Shown: positions 26,826 to 36,650, numbered from the stretch's first letter. The stretch: 48,986 bases of DNA from Candidatus Evtepia faecavium (GCA_019115545.1 DXDK01000036.1:1-48986), one strand, 5' to 3'. Translations and numbers: made by a program. Notes: generated by a model from the letters alone, not told the origin.

Positions 26826-28656
26826 GGCAGATCCCTCCTTCACACAGGCGGTTGGCCCCGCAGCCGGAACATTTCTCCCGGCAGTCGGGGGTGGTGGTGC
26901 CGGCGTAGGCCCGCTCCCGCTCCCGCCAGAGGTAGCTCTCCTTCACCCCGTCGGAGACGGCGGCCCAGGGGAAGACCTCGTCCTTCTCCCGGACCCGGTT
27001 GGCGTAGAAGGCGGGATCCAGGCCGTGGGCGGCCAGGGCGTCCAGCCAGGTGTCCAGGGAGAAGAACTCGCTCCAGGCGTCGAACTTGGCCCCCTTTCGC
27101 CAGGCGGTCTCCAGCACGTCGGCCAGCCGCCGGTCCCCCCGGGAGAGGACGGCCTCCAGGAAGCTGGTCTCCGGGTCGTGCCAGTTGTAGGTGATGGACT
27201 TGTTCCGAAGGTGCTCCCGGAGAAGGGTGACCTTGCGCAGGTACTCCTCCCGGGGGTTCTGCCCCTCCCACTGGAAGGGGGTGTGGGACTTGGGCACGAA
27301 GCAGGAGGTGGATACGGTGATCCGCACCCCCCGGGAGCGGTTGGAGGTGTGCTCCCGCCAGACCTGGTAGACTTTGTTGGCCAGCTCGGCGATGCCCAGC
27401 ACGTCCTCGTCGGTCTCCGTGGGCAGGCCCAGCATGAAGTAGAGCTTCACGCTGCTCCACCCCCCGGCGAAGGCGGTGCGGCAGGAGGCCAGCAGGTCCT
27501 CCTCGGTGACGTTCTTGTTGATGGCGTCCCGCAGCCGCTGGGAGCCGGCCTCCGGGGCGAAGGTAAGGCCGCTCTTCCGCCCGCCCCGCTGGAGCTTCTC
27601 CATCAGCTGCATGGAGAAGTTGTCCGCCCGGAGGGAGGGGAGGGCCAGGTTCACCTTGTGGGGCTCGCACCACTCCAGCAGGCCGTCGCACAGGGGCAGC
27701 AGGTCAGGATAGTCGCTGGAGGAGAGGCTCATCAGGGTCATGTCCTGGTAGCCCGAGTCCTGGCAGGCCCGGATGCCGTACTCCGTCAGCAGTTCCTGGT
27801 TCCGCCCCCGCACCGGGCGGTAGACAAACCCCGCCTGGCAGAACCGGCACCCCCGGATGCACCCCCGGAAGAGCTCCAGCATCACCCGGTCCTGGGTGAT
27901 CTCCATGGAGGGGACGATGGTCTTTACCGGGTAATAGGCGCCGTCCATGTCCCCCACCACCCGCTTGGTCACCTGGGCGGGGGCCCCCTCCCGGGGGGTG
28001 ACGGCGGCCACCCGGCCGTCGGGGTGATAGGACACGTCGTACAGGGAGGGCACATACAGCCCGGGGATCCGGGCGGCTTTCCGGAGGAAGGCCTCCTTGC
28101 TCCACCCCTCGGCCTTGGCCTGGCGATAGAGCTGGATCATCTCCCCAGTGACCTCCTCCCCCTCCCCCAGGGAGACGATGTCCACAAAGGGGGCCAGAGG
28201 CTCGGGGTTGTACATGCAGGTCCCGCCGGCCACCACCAGGGGGGTGAGGCCGGGCCGGTCGGCGCTGCGCAGGGGCAGGCCCGCCAGGTCCAGCATGTTC
28301 AGCACGTTGGTATAGGCCATCTCGTACCCCAGGGAGAAGCCGACGATGTCAAACTCCGCCACCGGGTCCCCGCTCTCCAGGGCGTAGAGGGGGAGGCCCG
28401 CCTGGCGCATCTCGGCCTCCATATCCGCCCAGGGGGCGAAGACCCGCTCGCACCAAACCCCCTCCATCTCGTTCATCACCCCGTAGAGGATGCGCATACC
28501 AAGATTGGACATGCCGATCTCATAGGTGTCCGGGAAACAGAAGGCAAAGCGGCAGTCCACCGTGGCCTTGTCCTTCACCACGGCGTTGTACTCGCCGCCG
28601 ACATAACGGCCCGGTTTCTGCACCCGGGCCAGGATTTTTTCCAATGTATGATCCAT
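26818..28656 (-). CDS. TIGR03960 family B12-binding radical SAM protein
   Basis: RYVGGEYNAVVKDKATVDCRFAFCFPDTYEIGMSNLG; radical SAM RGCIRGCRFCQAGFVYRPVRGR; C-terminal CSGCGANRL. Confidence 0.93.
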   Translation of the reverse strand: MDHTLEKILARVQKPGRYVGGEYNAVVKDKATVDCRFAFCFPDTYEIGMSNLGMRILYGVMNEMEGVWCERVFAPWADMEAEMRQAGLPLYALESGDPVAEFDIVGFSLGYEMAYTNVLNMLDLAGLPLRSADRPGLTPLVVAGGTCMYNPEPLAPFVDIVSLGEGEEVTGEMIQLYRQAKAEGWSKEAFLRKAARIPGLYVPSLYDVSYHPDGRVAAVTPREGAPAQVTKRVVGDMDGAYYPVKTIVPSMEITQDRVMLELFRGCIRGCRFCQAGFVYRPVRGRNQELLTEYGIRACQDSGYQDMTLMSLSSSDYPDLLPLCDGLLEWCEPHKVNLALPSLRADNFSMQLMEKLQRGGRKSGLTFAPEAGSQRLRDAINKNVTEEDLLASCRTAFAGGWSSVKLYFMLGLPTETDEDVLGIAELANKVYQVWREHTSNRSRGVRITVSTSCFVPKSHTPFQWEGQNPREEYLRKVTLLREHLRNKSITYNWHDPETSFLEAVLSRGDRRLADVLETAWRKGAKFDAWSEFFSLDTWLDALAAHGLDPAFYANRVREKDEVFPWAAVSDGVKESYLWRERERAYAGTTTPDCREKCSGCGANRLCEGGICHV

Positions 28657-28703
28657 AGGGACCTCCCACCCGGCGGGGGAGCCCGCCGATGTTGTATTTT
28701 TAT

Positions 28704-28714
28704 ATTATACCACA
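28704..28714 (-). promoter_or_regulatory. predicted extended -10 element
   Basis: Minus strand TGTGGTATAAT upstream of the radical SAM gene. Confidence 0.45.
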
Positions 28715-28741
28715 CACCAAGGCCCTTTGGCCAGAAAAATT

Positions 28742-28764
28742 CCGGCGGGGAGAAGCCCCGCCGG
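28742..28764 (-). terminator. intrinsic terminator
   Basis: CCGGCGGGG-loop-CCCCGCCGG with AATTTTTCT on the minus strand. Confidence 0.8.
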
Positions 28765-28777
28765 CGGCGATGGGGAT

Positions 28778-29521
28778 TCACTTTTCCTCTGGAGGGCGCC
28801 CCTTTTCCGCCTCCTGCTGGTCGTGGGCCCGGTTATGGCGCCGGCACAGCCAGCGGTAGCACAGCAGCCCCGCCCCGCTGACGAGGAGGGTCACGGCAAA
28901 GACCACGGCGGCCAGGATATAGCTTTCCGTGCCCAGGGCGTCGCCCCCCACCGTGGAGGTCACCAGAGAGGGCAGCCGTCCCAGGGAACAGATGAGCAGG
29001 AAGGGGAGGGGCTTGATGTCCGTGAGCCCGGCGAAGTAGCACAGCAGATCCTTGGGGGTGCCGGGGATCATGAAGATCAAAAAGAAGAGGAAGGTCCGCC
29101 GGGGGGAGGACTGGAGAAAGCGAAGGCGGCGGAGCTTCTCTCTGGGGAAGAAGATCTCCACCAGCCGGGTGCCGAACCGCCGCACCAGGGCAAAGACCAC
29201 CACGCTCCCCAGCGTGGCGGCGGCCAGGCAGGCCACCGTCCCCCACAAGGCGCCGAAGGCGTATCCCCCGGCGATCTCCAGGGGCTCCCCGGGGATGATG
29301 GCGAACAGCACCTGGAAGAACACCATCCCCCCGTACAGCAGCAGCCCACCGGCCTGGCGCTGGGCGATCCACTGGCGGAAAGCCTCCGGGTCGGCGGCCA
29401 GGCGAAGGATGGGCCCTCCCACCTGCCAGCCGATGAGGATCAGCACCCCGACGGCGGCCAGGAGGAGCGCCAGGAACAGGCGTTTCTTCCCTTTCTCGGT
29501 CCAGGACGATGGATGTTTCAT
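28778..29521 (-). CDS. TVP38/TMEM64 family membrane protein
   Basis: VFFQVLFAIIPGEPLEIAGGYAFGALWGTVACLAAATLGSVVVFALVRRFG. Confidence 0.9.
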   Translation of the reverse strand: MKHPSSWTEKGKKRLFLALLLAAVGVLILIGWQVGGPILRLAADPEAFRQWIAQRQAGGLLLYGGMVFFQVLFAIIPGEPLEIAGGYAFGALWGTVACLAAATLGSVVVFALVRRFGTRLVEIFFPREKLRRLRFLQSSPRRTFLFFLIFMIPGTPKDLLCYFAGLTDIKPLPFLLICSLGRLPSLVTSTVGGDALGTESYILAAVVFAVTLLVSGAGLLCYRWLCRRHNRAHDQQEAEKGRPPEEK

Positions 29522-29540
29522 AGGGATTCCCCCTTGCCCT

Positions 29541-30266
29541 TCAGGAGGGCTGCAGGCCGGCCAGGGCGGTGGTCTTCTGGAAACAGAAGTGGTTGAACAG
29601 GGCGATCACCCGGCCCACCCCCACCATGGAGAGGACCGTCCCCAGGCCGATGCCCACCAGCTGCCCGGCGGCCAGCAGGCCCACGCAGGCGGTGAGGGCC
29701 ACGTTGCACAAATCAAAGCAGTTCTTGCTGAACCCCACGGACTTCCCGCTGAAGTCCGCCAGGGCCTGGACGATGCCGTCCCCGGGGTTGGGGATCAGGC
29801 GCATGTTCAGGGACAGGGCGGCCCCCACCCCGGTGCACAGGATGGCCAGGCACAGGAAGAGAAGCTGCCCCAGCAAGGTCCCCCAAAAGGTCCCGGCGCA
29901 GTCGGTGGCCAGGTCGGGGAGGGCGGCGGAAAAGCCGTTCAGGAACCGGGTGAACACCAGGCTCAGGGGGAACTGGAGGGCGTCCAGCACCAGCAGGGAG
30001 GTTCCCCGGCCCCCGGGGGCCCGGCCCCGGCGGATCAGGCTGGCGTGGAGGGCCATCTCCACCAGGACGAAGGCGGAGTACAGGGCCAGGGTGGTGTTGC
30101 CAAAGTCCCACCCCCAAAGGGTGGAGGTGCTGAAGGACACGGAGATGATGGGGGAGACCCCCAGCCCGGCCTTGGTGTTCATGGTGATGCCCAGGGCCAG
30201 AATCCCCAGGCCCAGGAGATAGGCGCCCCCTCGGAACAGGGCGCGGGAGGAGCGGGTGGTGTGCAA
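29541..30266 (-). CDS. YczE/YitT-like membrane protein (DUF6198-like)
   Basis: RGGAYLLGLGILALGITMNTKAGLGVSPIISV...; start (TTG 30266) uncertain. Confidence 0.75.
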   Translation of the reverse strand: MHTTRSSRALFRGGAYLLGLGILALGITMNTKAGLGVSPIISVSFSTSTLWGWDFGNTTLALYSAFVLVEMALHASLIRRGRAPGGRGTSLLVLDALQFPLSLVFTRFLNGFSAALPDLATDCAGTFWGTLLGQLLFLCLAILCTGVGAALSLNMRLIPNPGDGIVQALADFSGKSVGFSKNCFDLCNVALTACVGLLAAGQLVGIGLGTVLSMVGVGRVIALFNHFCFQKTTALAGLQPS

Positions 30267-30302
30267 AGGATCGTCTTCTTTCTCAGGGGAGAATGGGCCG
30301 CC

Positions 30303-31007
30303 TTACCCCTGGCGGAGAAGGCTCTGCCAGGTGCTCTGGGTGAGGAAGCTGCCATCGGCCTTTTCCTCCAGTTCCCGGAAGCGGCGGTAGGGGAGGGAGA
30401 AGGACAGCAGGTCCCGGTCCAGGTGGAGCCGGGCGGAGGGGTCGGTGAGGCCCACATAGCAGGTGTCCTCTCCCGCCTCCTGGGCGCAGAGGGCGTACCG
30501 AACGGCCTGGGTGCACCCCGCCCCAAAGAGGAGTTTTACGTTCTCCAAAGGGGCGCGGTCGTAGCTGGCCAGGGTGGCCAGGGCGGAGAGCTGGTGGGGG
30601 TTTACCAGAAAGACCACCGCCAGAGGTTCCTCCCCCGGCTGCAGCTGGTCCAAGGGGCGGAACACCAGGCAGGCCGGGGGCTCCGTGGGGGGCAGGTGGT
30701 GGAGGTAGGTCTCCATGAGGCAGGGGGCCTCCTTGTACCCCAGACCGGGGCGCCCCCCGCCGCCGGTGGAGAGGAAGCCAGCCAGCCCCTCCGGGGCCTG
30801 GGGAACAAGGCCCAGGCCGAACTTCCCCCCGGGGCAGCCCACGCTGTCCGCCGTCAGGGCGGCAGCCTGCCCCTGGGCGGCGGCCGCCAGCAGGGGAATG
30901 ATGCAGCCGCAGGGCCGGGGGTCGATGCCCTCCGGGGGATGCTGGGCTTTCAGAACGGCCACCGGCTGGGTGGCAAGGCCGATGGCCTGTCTCAGTTTGC
31001 TGTGCAT
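30303..31007 (-). CDS. DUF169 domain-containing protein
   Basis: LRQAIGLATQPVAVL...ALTADSVGCPGGKFGLGL...CLVFRPLDQL. Confidence 0.82.
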   Translation of the reverse strand: MHSKLRQAIGLATQPVAVLKAQHPPEGIDPRPCGCIIPLLAAAAQGQAAALTADSVGCPGGKFGLGLVPQAPEGLAGFLSTGGGGRPGLGYKEAPCLMETYLHHLPPTEPPACLVFRPLDQLQPGEEPLAVVFLVNPHQLSALATLASYDRAPLENVKLLFGAGCTQAVRYALCAQEAGEDTCYVGLTDPSARLHLDRDLLSFSLPYRRFRELEEKADGSFLTQSTWQSLLRQG

Positions 31008-31127
31008 GGGAACACCTCCTGCCGCGGTTTTTTTTATTGTATCCCCCCGGGGGAACTTCGTCAAGATAAGCCGCAAGCCCGCGTCGGAACGGGCTCCGGG
31101 GCGGGCTTGGCAGAAACCGCAGGGGTC

Positions 31128-32495
31128 TTATTGGAAGTAGGTGATCAGGCCGATGACGAAGATGGCCAGGAAGAGGAAGGGGAGGACGTAGGTCATATAC
31201 CCCCGCATCCAGGGCTGGACCTTCAACCCCTTGCCGGCGTTGGCCTCGTCGGTGAACTTCTTCCAGCCCCAGCCCTTCTTGCTCACGGCGAAGAGGAGGA
31301 AGATCAGGGAGCCCACCGGCAGGATGATGTTGCTCACCAGGAAGTCCTCCAGGTCCATGAAGGTGGACTCGCCCCCCAGGGGGTGCAGGCCGGAGAGGAG
31401 GTTGAAGCCCAGGGCGCAGGGCAGGCAGAGCACCAGCATCAGCAGGCAGTTGATGAGGCAGGCCTTCTTCCGGCTCCAGCCGAACAGGTCCATGCAGCAG
31501 GCCAGGATGGTCTCGAACACCGCCAGCACCGTGGTGAGGGCGGCGAAGGTCATGAAGATGAAGAACAGCGCCCCCCACAGGTTCCCCATGGACATGTGGT
31601 TGAACACGTTGGGCAGGGTGACGAAGATCAGGTTGGGCCCGGAGCCCGCCTCCACCCCGTAGGTGAAGCAGGCGGGGAAGATGATCAGGCCGGCCACAAC
31701 GGCCACGAAGGTGTCCAGAATGGCCACGTTCACCGACTCTCCCAGCAGGGCCCGCTCCTTGCCGATGTAGCTGCCAAAAATGGCCATGCTGCCCATGCCC
31801 AGGCTCAGGGTGAAGAAGGCCTGGCTCATGGCCCCCACGATGACGTTGCCGATGCCCACCTCCTGCATCTTTTCCAGGTCGGGCTTGAGGTAGAAGGACA
31901 GCCCCTCCCGGGCGCCGTCCATGGTGAAGCTGTTGACGGCCAGGACCACCATGATGGCCAGCAGGGCCAGCATCATGTACTTGCTCACCCGCTCCAGCCC
32001 CTTCTGCAGGCTGAAGGAGCAGATGAAGAAGCCCAGCACCACCACCAGGAAGGTGAAGCCCACCATCCCCACCGGGTCAGCGCAGATCTCCTGATAGACC
32101 TGCTCCACCTGCTGGGTGTCCAGCCCGTCGAACCGGCCGGAGGCGGTGGCGAAGAAGTACTGGATCATCCACCCGGCCACCACGGTGTAGAACATCATGA
32201 GCAGATAGTTCCCTGCCAGGGCGGCGTAGCCGTGGAGGAACCATTTGCTGCCCTTGGGGGCCAGGGTCTGGTAGATGCGCACGGGGCTCTTCTGGCTGGC
32301 CCGGCCCAGGGAAAACTCGATGGTCATCACCGGGATGCCCATCACCAGCAGGAAGAACAGGTAGAGCAGCACAAAGGCGCCGCCCCCGTTCTGGCCCACC
32401 ATGTAGGGGAACTTCCACACGTTCCCGATGCCGATGGCGCAGCCGGCGCTGAGGAGGATGAACCCCAGGCGGCTGCTTAACCGTTCTCTCTCCAT
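31128..32495 (-). CDS. sodium-dependent (NSS/SNF) transporter
   Basis: SRLGFILLSAGCAIGIGNVWKFPYMVGQNGGGAFVLLYLFFLL: NSS signature. Confidence 0.95.
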   Translation of the reverse strand: MERERLSSRLGFILLSAGCAIGIGNVWKFPYMVGQNGGGAFVLLYLFFLLVMGIPVMTIEFSLGRASQKSPVRIYQTLAPKGSKWFLHGYAALAGNYLLMMFYTVVAGWMIQYFFATASGRFDGLDTQQVEQVYQEICADPVGMVGFTFLVVVLGFFICSFSLQKGLERVSKYMMLALLAIMVVLAVNSFTMDGAREGLSFYLKPDLEKMQEVGIGNVIVGAMSQAFFTLSLGMGSMAIFGSYIGKERALLGESVNVAILDTFVAVVAGLIIFPACFTYGVEAGSGPNLIFVTLPNVFNHMSMGNLWGALFFIFMTFAALTTVLAVFETILACCMDLFGWSRKKACLINCLLMLVLCLPCALGFNLLSGLHPLGGESTFMDLEDFLVSNIILPVGSLIFLLFAVSKKGWGWKKFTDEANAGKGLKVQPWMRGYMTYVLPFLFLAIFVIGLITYFQ

Positions 32496-32640
32496 TGAAG
32501 GTCCTCTTTTCTTGTTTGATTTTCCGCTTTTCCGGTTTGCTGCTTTATCCCCGCAAACCGGAGGGACCTTATTTTACTACATTTGTTGAAACAATGCAAC
32601 GGTTTGTGTAGAATGCGGGAAACTTTTTTCGGGACAAAAA

Positions 32641-32668
32641 GCCCCCCAGGCCGCAGGGCCCGGGGGGC
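32641..32668 (-). terminator. intrinsic terminator of the feo operon
   Basis: GC-rich hairpin followed by TTTTTGTCC on the minus strand. Confidence 0.75.
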
Positions 32669-32680
32669 GAAGGGGAAGGT

Positions 32681-32824
32681 TCATAGATCCTTGTGGGGGC
32701 AGGCCTCACAGCGGCAGCCGGCGCACCCGGCGCAGCCGCGGCCCTTGCCCTTGACCAGGGCCCGGAGGGCCAGGGCGATCCCCAGCCCCACCAGGGCCAG
32801 GAGGAGCAGGCTGGGCAGGTTCAT
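32681..32824 (-). CDS. FeoB-associated Cys-rich membrane protein
   Basis: MNLPSLLLLALVGLGIALALRALVKGKGRGCAGCAGCRCEACPHKDL (47 aa); 4-nt ATGA overlap with feoB. Not listed separately in the ORF track. Confidence 0.85.
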   Translation of the reverse strand: MNLPSLLLLALVGLGIALALRALVKGKGRGCAGCAGCRCEACPHKDL

Positions 32825-35187
32825 GTCCCCACCCCCAGCAGCAGGCCGATGACCCGGACCACCAGGGCCACCACCCAGGCAATGACGCATTGGAAGACCA
32901 CCACGCCCAGGGCCCACTTGCCCCCCAGCTCCCGCTTGATGGAGGCGATGGCCGCCACGCAGGGGGTGTACAGCAGGCAGAACACCAGCAGGGAGGCCGC
33001 CGCCAGGGGGGTGAGGGTGAGCAGCAGGGTCTCCGTCCCGTGGAACAGAACGGAGAGGGTGGACACCACGCTCTCCTTGGCCATGAAGCCGGCGATGAGG
33101 GCGGTGGACACCCGCCAGTCCCCAAAGCCCAGGGGGGCCAGCACCGGGGAGAGGAGGCCGGCCACCGTGGCCAGGATGCTCTCCTGGGAGTCGGCCACCA
33201 CGTTCAGGTGGAAGTCGAAGGTCTGGAGGAACCACACCACGATGGTGGCCAGGAAGATCACGGTGAAGGCCCGCTGGAGGAAGTCCTTGGCCTTGTCCCA
33301 CAGCAGGTGGGCCACGTTCTTGGCCCCGGGCATGCGGTAGTTGGGCAGCTCCATGACGAAGGGCACGGCCTCCCCCTTAAAGAGGGTCCCCTTGGAGAGC
33401 AGGGCCATGAGCACCCCCACCAGGATGCCCAGGAAATAGAGGCCCACCATGATCAGTCCCCCCCGCCCGGGGAAGAACACCGCGGTGAAGAAGGCGTAGA
33501 TGGGCAGCTTGGCCGAGCAGCTCATGAAGGGGGTGAGGAGAATGGTCATCTTCCGGTCCCGCTCCGAGGGGAGGGTCCGGCTGGCCATCACCCCGGGCAC
33601 CGTGCAGCCAAAGCCGATGAGCATGGGCACGATGCTCCGGCCGGACAGGCCGATCTTCCGCAGCAGCTTGTCCATCACGAAGGCCACCCGGGCCATGTAC
33701 CCGCTGTCCTCCAGCAGGGAGAGGAAGAAGAAGAGGACCACGATGATGGGCACGAAGCTGAGCACGGTGCCCACGCCGTTGAAGATCCCGTCGATGATCA
33801 GGGAGTGGAGCACATCGTTGATGTGCCAGGCGGTGAGGGCTCCGTCCACCACCTCCGTCAGGGCGCCGATGCCCGTCTCCAGCAGCCCCTGGAGCCAGGC
33901 ACCGATGACGTTGAAGGTGAGGAAGAACACCAGGGCCATGATCCCCACAAAGGCGGGGATGGCGGTGTATTTCCCGGTGAGGACGGCGTCGATCCTCCGG
34001 CTGCGCTCGTGCTCCCGGCTCTCCCGGGGGCGGACCACCGTCTGGGCGCAGAGCTTCTGGATGAAGGCAAAGCGCATGTCGGCGATGGCGGCGGCCCGGT
34101 CCAGCCCCCGCTCCTCCTCCATCTGGCAGATGATGTGCTCCAGCATCTCCTTCTCGTTCTGGCTGAGGTGGAGGGCCTCCAGGATCAGGGGGTCCCCCTC
34201 CACCAGTTTGCTGGCGGCAAAGCGCAGGGGGATGCCGGCGGCCTTGGCGTGGTCCTCCACCAGGTGCATGATGCCGTGGAGGCACCGGTGGACGGCCCCG
34301 TCGTGGTCGTTCTTGTCACAGAAGTCCGCCCGGCCGGGGCGCTCCTGGTACTGGGCCACGTGGAGGGCGTGGTTCACCAGCTCCTCCACCCCCTCGTTTT
34401 TCGCGGCGGAGATGGGCACCACGGGGATGCCCAGCAGCTCCTCCATGCGGTTGATGTGGATGGAGCCCCCGTTGCCCCGGACCTCGTCCATCATGTTCAG
34501 GGCCAGGACCATGGGCACGTCCAGCTCCATCAGCTGCATGGTGAGGTAGAGGTTGCGCTCGATGTTGGTGGCGTCCACGATGTTGATGATCCCGGTGGGG
34601 TGCTCGGTGAGGATGAACTGCCGGGAGACGATCTCCTCGCTGGTGTAGGGGGAGAGGGAGTAGATCCCTGGAAGGTCGGTGACCAGGGTGCCCTCGTGGC
34701 CCCGGATGGCGCCGCTCTTTTGATCCACCGTGACCCCGGGGAAGTTGCCCACGTGCTGGTTGGCCCCGGTGAGCTGGTTGAAGAGGGTGGTCTTGCCGCA
34801 GTTCTGGTTCCCCGCCAGGGCGAAGGTGAGGGTGGTCCCCGGGGGCAGGGGGTTCTCGTCGGCTTTCACGTGGTACTTGCCCCCCTCCCCCAGGCCGGGG
34901 TGGGCGGCGATCTCCGGGGAGAGGGTCTCCTCCGCCGGGGGGGGCGCGGGGGCGCGGTCCTTGGGGAGGGGAGTCACGGTGACCTTCTCCCCATCGGCCC
35001 GGCGGAGGGTGAGCTCATAGCCGTGGATCCGCAGCTCCATGGGGTCCCCCATGGGGGCGTACTGGATGAGGGTGACCTCCGCCCCGGGGATGACCCCCAT
35101 GTCCAGAAAATGCTGGCGGAGGGAGCCCTCTCCCCCCACTGCGGTGATGACGCCGGAGGAACCGACGGGTAAATCCTGTAATGTCAT
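32821..35187 (-). CDS. feoB: ferrous iron transporter B with N-terminal FeoA domain
   Basis: FeoA: LPVGSSGVITAVGGEGSLRQHFLDMGVIPGAEVTL; FeoB G domain GNQNCGKTTLFNQLTGANQHVGNFPGVTVD; gate repeats SGRSIVPMLIGFGCTVPGVMA. Confidence 0.93.
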   Translation of the reverse strand: MTLQDLPVGSSGVITAVGGEGSLRQHFLDMGVIPGAEVTLIQYAPMGDPMELRIHGYELTLRRADGEKVTVTPLPKDRAPAPPPAEETLSPEIAAHPGLGEGGKYHVKADENPLPPGTTLTFALAGNQNCGKTTLFNQLTGANQHVGNFPGVTVDQKSGAIRGHEGTLVTDLPGIYSLSPYTSEEIVSRQFILTEHPTGIINIVDATNIERNLYLTMQLMELDVPMVLALNMMDEVRGNGGSIHINRMEELLGIPVVPISAAKNEGVEELVNHALHVAQYQERPGRADFCDKNDHDGAVHRCLHGIMHLVEDHAKAAGIPLRFAASKLVEGDPLILEALHLSQNEKEMLEHIICQMEEERGLDRAAAIADMRFAFIQKLCAQTVVRPRESREHERSRRIDAVLTGKYTAIPAFVGIMALVFFLTFNVIGAWLQGLLETGIGALTEVVDGALTAWHINDVLHSLIIDGIFNGVGTVLSFVPIIVVLFFFLSLLEDSGYMARVAFVMDKLLRKIGLSGRSIVPMLIGFGCTVPGVMASRTLPSERDRKMTILLTPFMSCSAKLPIYAFFTAVFFPGRGGLIMVGLYFLGILVGVLMALLSKGTLFKGEAVPFVMELPNYRMPGAKNVAHLLWDKAKDFLQRAFTVIFLATIVVWFLQTFDFHLNVVADSQESILATVAGLLSPVLAPLGFGDWRVSTALIAGFMAKESVVSTLSVLFHGTETLLLTLTPLAAASLLVFCLLYTPCVAAIASIKRELGGKWALGVVVFQCVIAWVVALVVRVIGLLLGVGT

Positions 35188-35211
35188 GGGCATGCTTCCT
35201 TTGCTTCGATC

Positions 35212-36267
35212 TTAGGCTTGGAGGGGGTCCTGGCTTCGCACGGCCCAGCGGAGCTTGGCCGAGCGGGCCCGGGGGTTGCGGCCCTGCTCCTGGAGGGAGG
35301 GGCGGATGACCTCCCTGGCCACGGCCTCGTACACCCCTGCCCGGGCCAGGGCCTGGAAGGACTTCTTCACCAGCCGGTCCTCCCCGGAGTGGAAGGTGAG
35401 GATGGCCGCTTTGCCCCCGGGCTTCAGCACCCCGGGCAGCTTCTCCAGGAACTGGTAGAGGGCCTCGTACTCCCCGTTGACGTCGATGCGCAGGGCCTGG
35501 AAGACCCGCTGGCAGGCCTTCCGCACCCCCTCTTTCCTCTCCTTGGGGGGCAGGAAGTCCAGGGCCTGCTCCACCACCTGGGCCAGCTCCTTGGTGGTGC
35601 GGATGCCGCCGCCCCGCTTGACCTTGTGGAAGATGGCTTTGGCCAGGGGGTCGGCGTAGGGCTCGTCGGCGTTTTCCCGGAGCAGGGCGGCCAGCTCCTC
35701 CTGGCCCATGCCGGCCAGGCGCTGGGCGGCAGGGACGCCCGCCTGCTGGTTCAGCCGCAGGTCCAGCGGGCCGTCCTCCCGGAAGGTGAAGCCCCGGGCG
35801 GGGTCGTCGATCTGCATGGAGGACACCCCCAGGTCGGCCAGCACGAAGTCAAAGAGGACCCCGGGGGCCACCTGGTCCAGCTGGGCGAAGTTCATCTGCC
35901 GCAGGGTGAAGATCTCCGCCCCATAGCCGGCCTTTTCCAGGCGGAGGCGGGTCTTTTCCGACTCCACCGGGTCCACGTCGGTGGCGTAGAGATGCCCCTG
36001 GCCCTGGAGGGCCTCCAGCATCCGCTGGCTGTGGCCCCCGTAGCCCAGGGTGGCGTCCAGCCCCACCTGGCCGGGCTGGATGTCCAGAAAGGCCAAAATC
36101 TCCTCCACGCAGATGGGGATGTGCATCCCCGCGGGGGTCTTGCCCTTTTGGAGGTGCTTGGCGATCTCCGCCCCGTACTTCTCCGGGTCCAGCTCCTTGT
36201 ATTTCTCCCGGAAGGACCGGGGGTGGGTGCCTTTGTAGCGCACCCGGCGCTCGTGTTTCGGTTCCAT
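35212..36267 (-). CDS. RsmH-like 16S rRNA (cytosine-N4)-methyltransferase with N-terminal extension
   Basis: HIPICVEEILAFLD...GLDATLGYGGHS; FVLADLGVSSMQIDDPARGFTFREDGPLDLRLN; RTTKELAQVVEQAL; ILTFHSGEDRLVKK. Confidence 0.88.
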   Translation of the reverse strand: MEPKHERRVRYKGTHPRSFREKYKELDPEKYGAEIAKHLQKGKTPAGMHIPICVEEILAFLDIQPGQVGLDATLGYGGHSQRMLEALQGQGHLYATDVDPVESEKTRLRLEKAGYGAEIFTLRQMNFAQLDQVAPGVLFDFVLADLGVSSMQIDDPARGFTFREDGPLDLRLNQQAGVPAAQRLAGMGQEELAALLRENADEPYADPLAKAIFHKVKRGGGIRTTKELAQVVEQALDFLPPKERKEGVRKACQRVFQALRIDVNGEYEALYQFLEKLPGVLKPGGKAAILTFHSGEDRLVKKSFQALARAGVYEAVAREVIRPSLQEQGRNPRARSAKLRWAVRSQDPLQA

Positions 36268-36366
36268 TTGGTCAGCCCCTTTTCAGACAACAGCTCCATT
36301 GTACCTTGGATGGGGCCGGGTTGCAAGGTTTTTCCGGCCCATTCCCGGCCAAATGGGAAAAAGAAT

Positions 36367-36392
36367 CCCCCGAAGGCCGAAGCCTCCGGGGG
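36367..36392 (-). terminator. intrinsic terminator of the XRE gene
   Basis: CCCCCGAAGGC-cgaa-GCCTCCGGGGG (one mismatch); minus strand followed by ATTCTTTTTCCC. Confidence 0.7.
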
Positions 36393-36413
36393 AGGGATGG
36401 AGACGGGGAACCG

Positions 36414-36650
36414 TCAGGGGTGTTTCTCGGCGTAGGCCTGGTCCTCCCGGGCCTTGTTCTCGGCCAGGCAGCACAGGTCTTCCACCGTCACCCCAAAGAC
36501 CTGGGCCAGGCGATAGGCCAGCATCAGGGAGGGGCTGTACTGCTCCATCTCGATGGAGATGATGGTGCGGGAGGAGACGTGGACCAGGTCGGCCAGCTTC
36601 TGCTGGGTGAGCTTGGCGGCGGTGCGGAGCTCCCGGACGCGGGTTTTCAC
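36414..36650 (-). CDS. XRE family transcriptional regulator
   Basis: KTRVRELRTAAKLTQQKLADLVHVSSRTIISIEMEQYSPSLMLAYRLAQVFGVTVEDL; GTG start. Confidence 0.92.
   Translation of the reverse strand: MKTRVRELRTAAKLTQQKLADLVHVSSRTIISIEMEQYSPSLMLAYRLAQVFGVTVEDLCCLAENKAREDQAYAEKHP

Noticed and set aside
29052-32480. 1142-aa plus-strand ORF
   Set aside because: Spans antisense of four well-supported minus-strand genes (TVP38, YczE-like, DUF169, NSS); composition artefact.
32890-35172. 760-aa plus-strand ORF
   Set aside because: Antisense of feoB; H/G/E-rich artefact.
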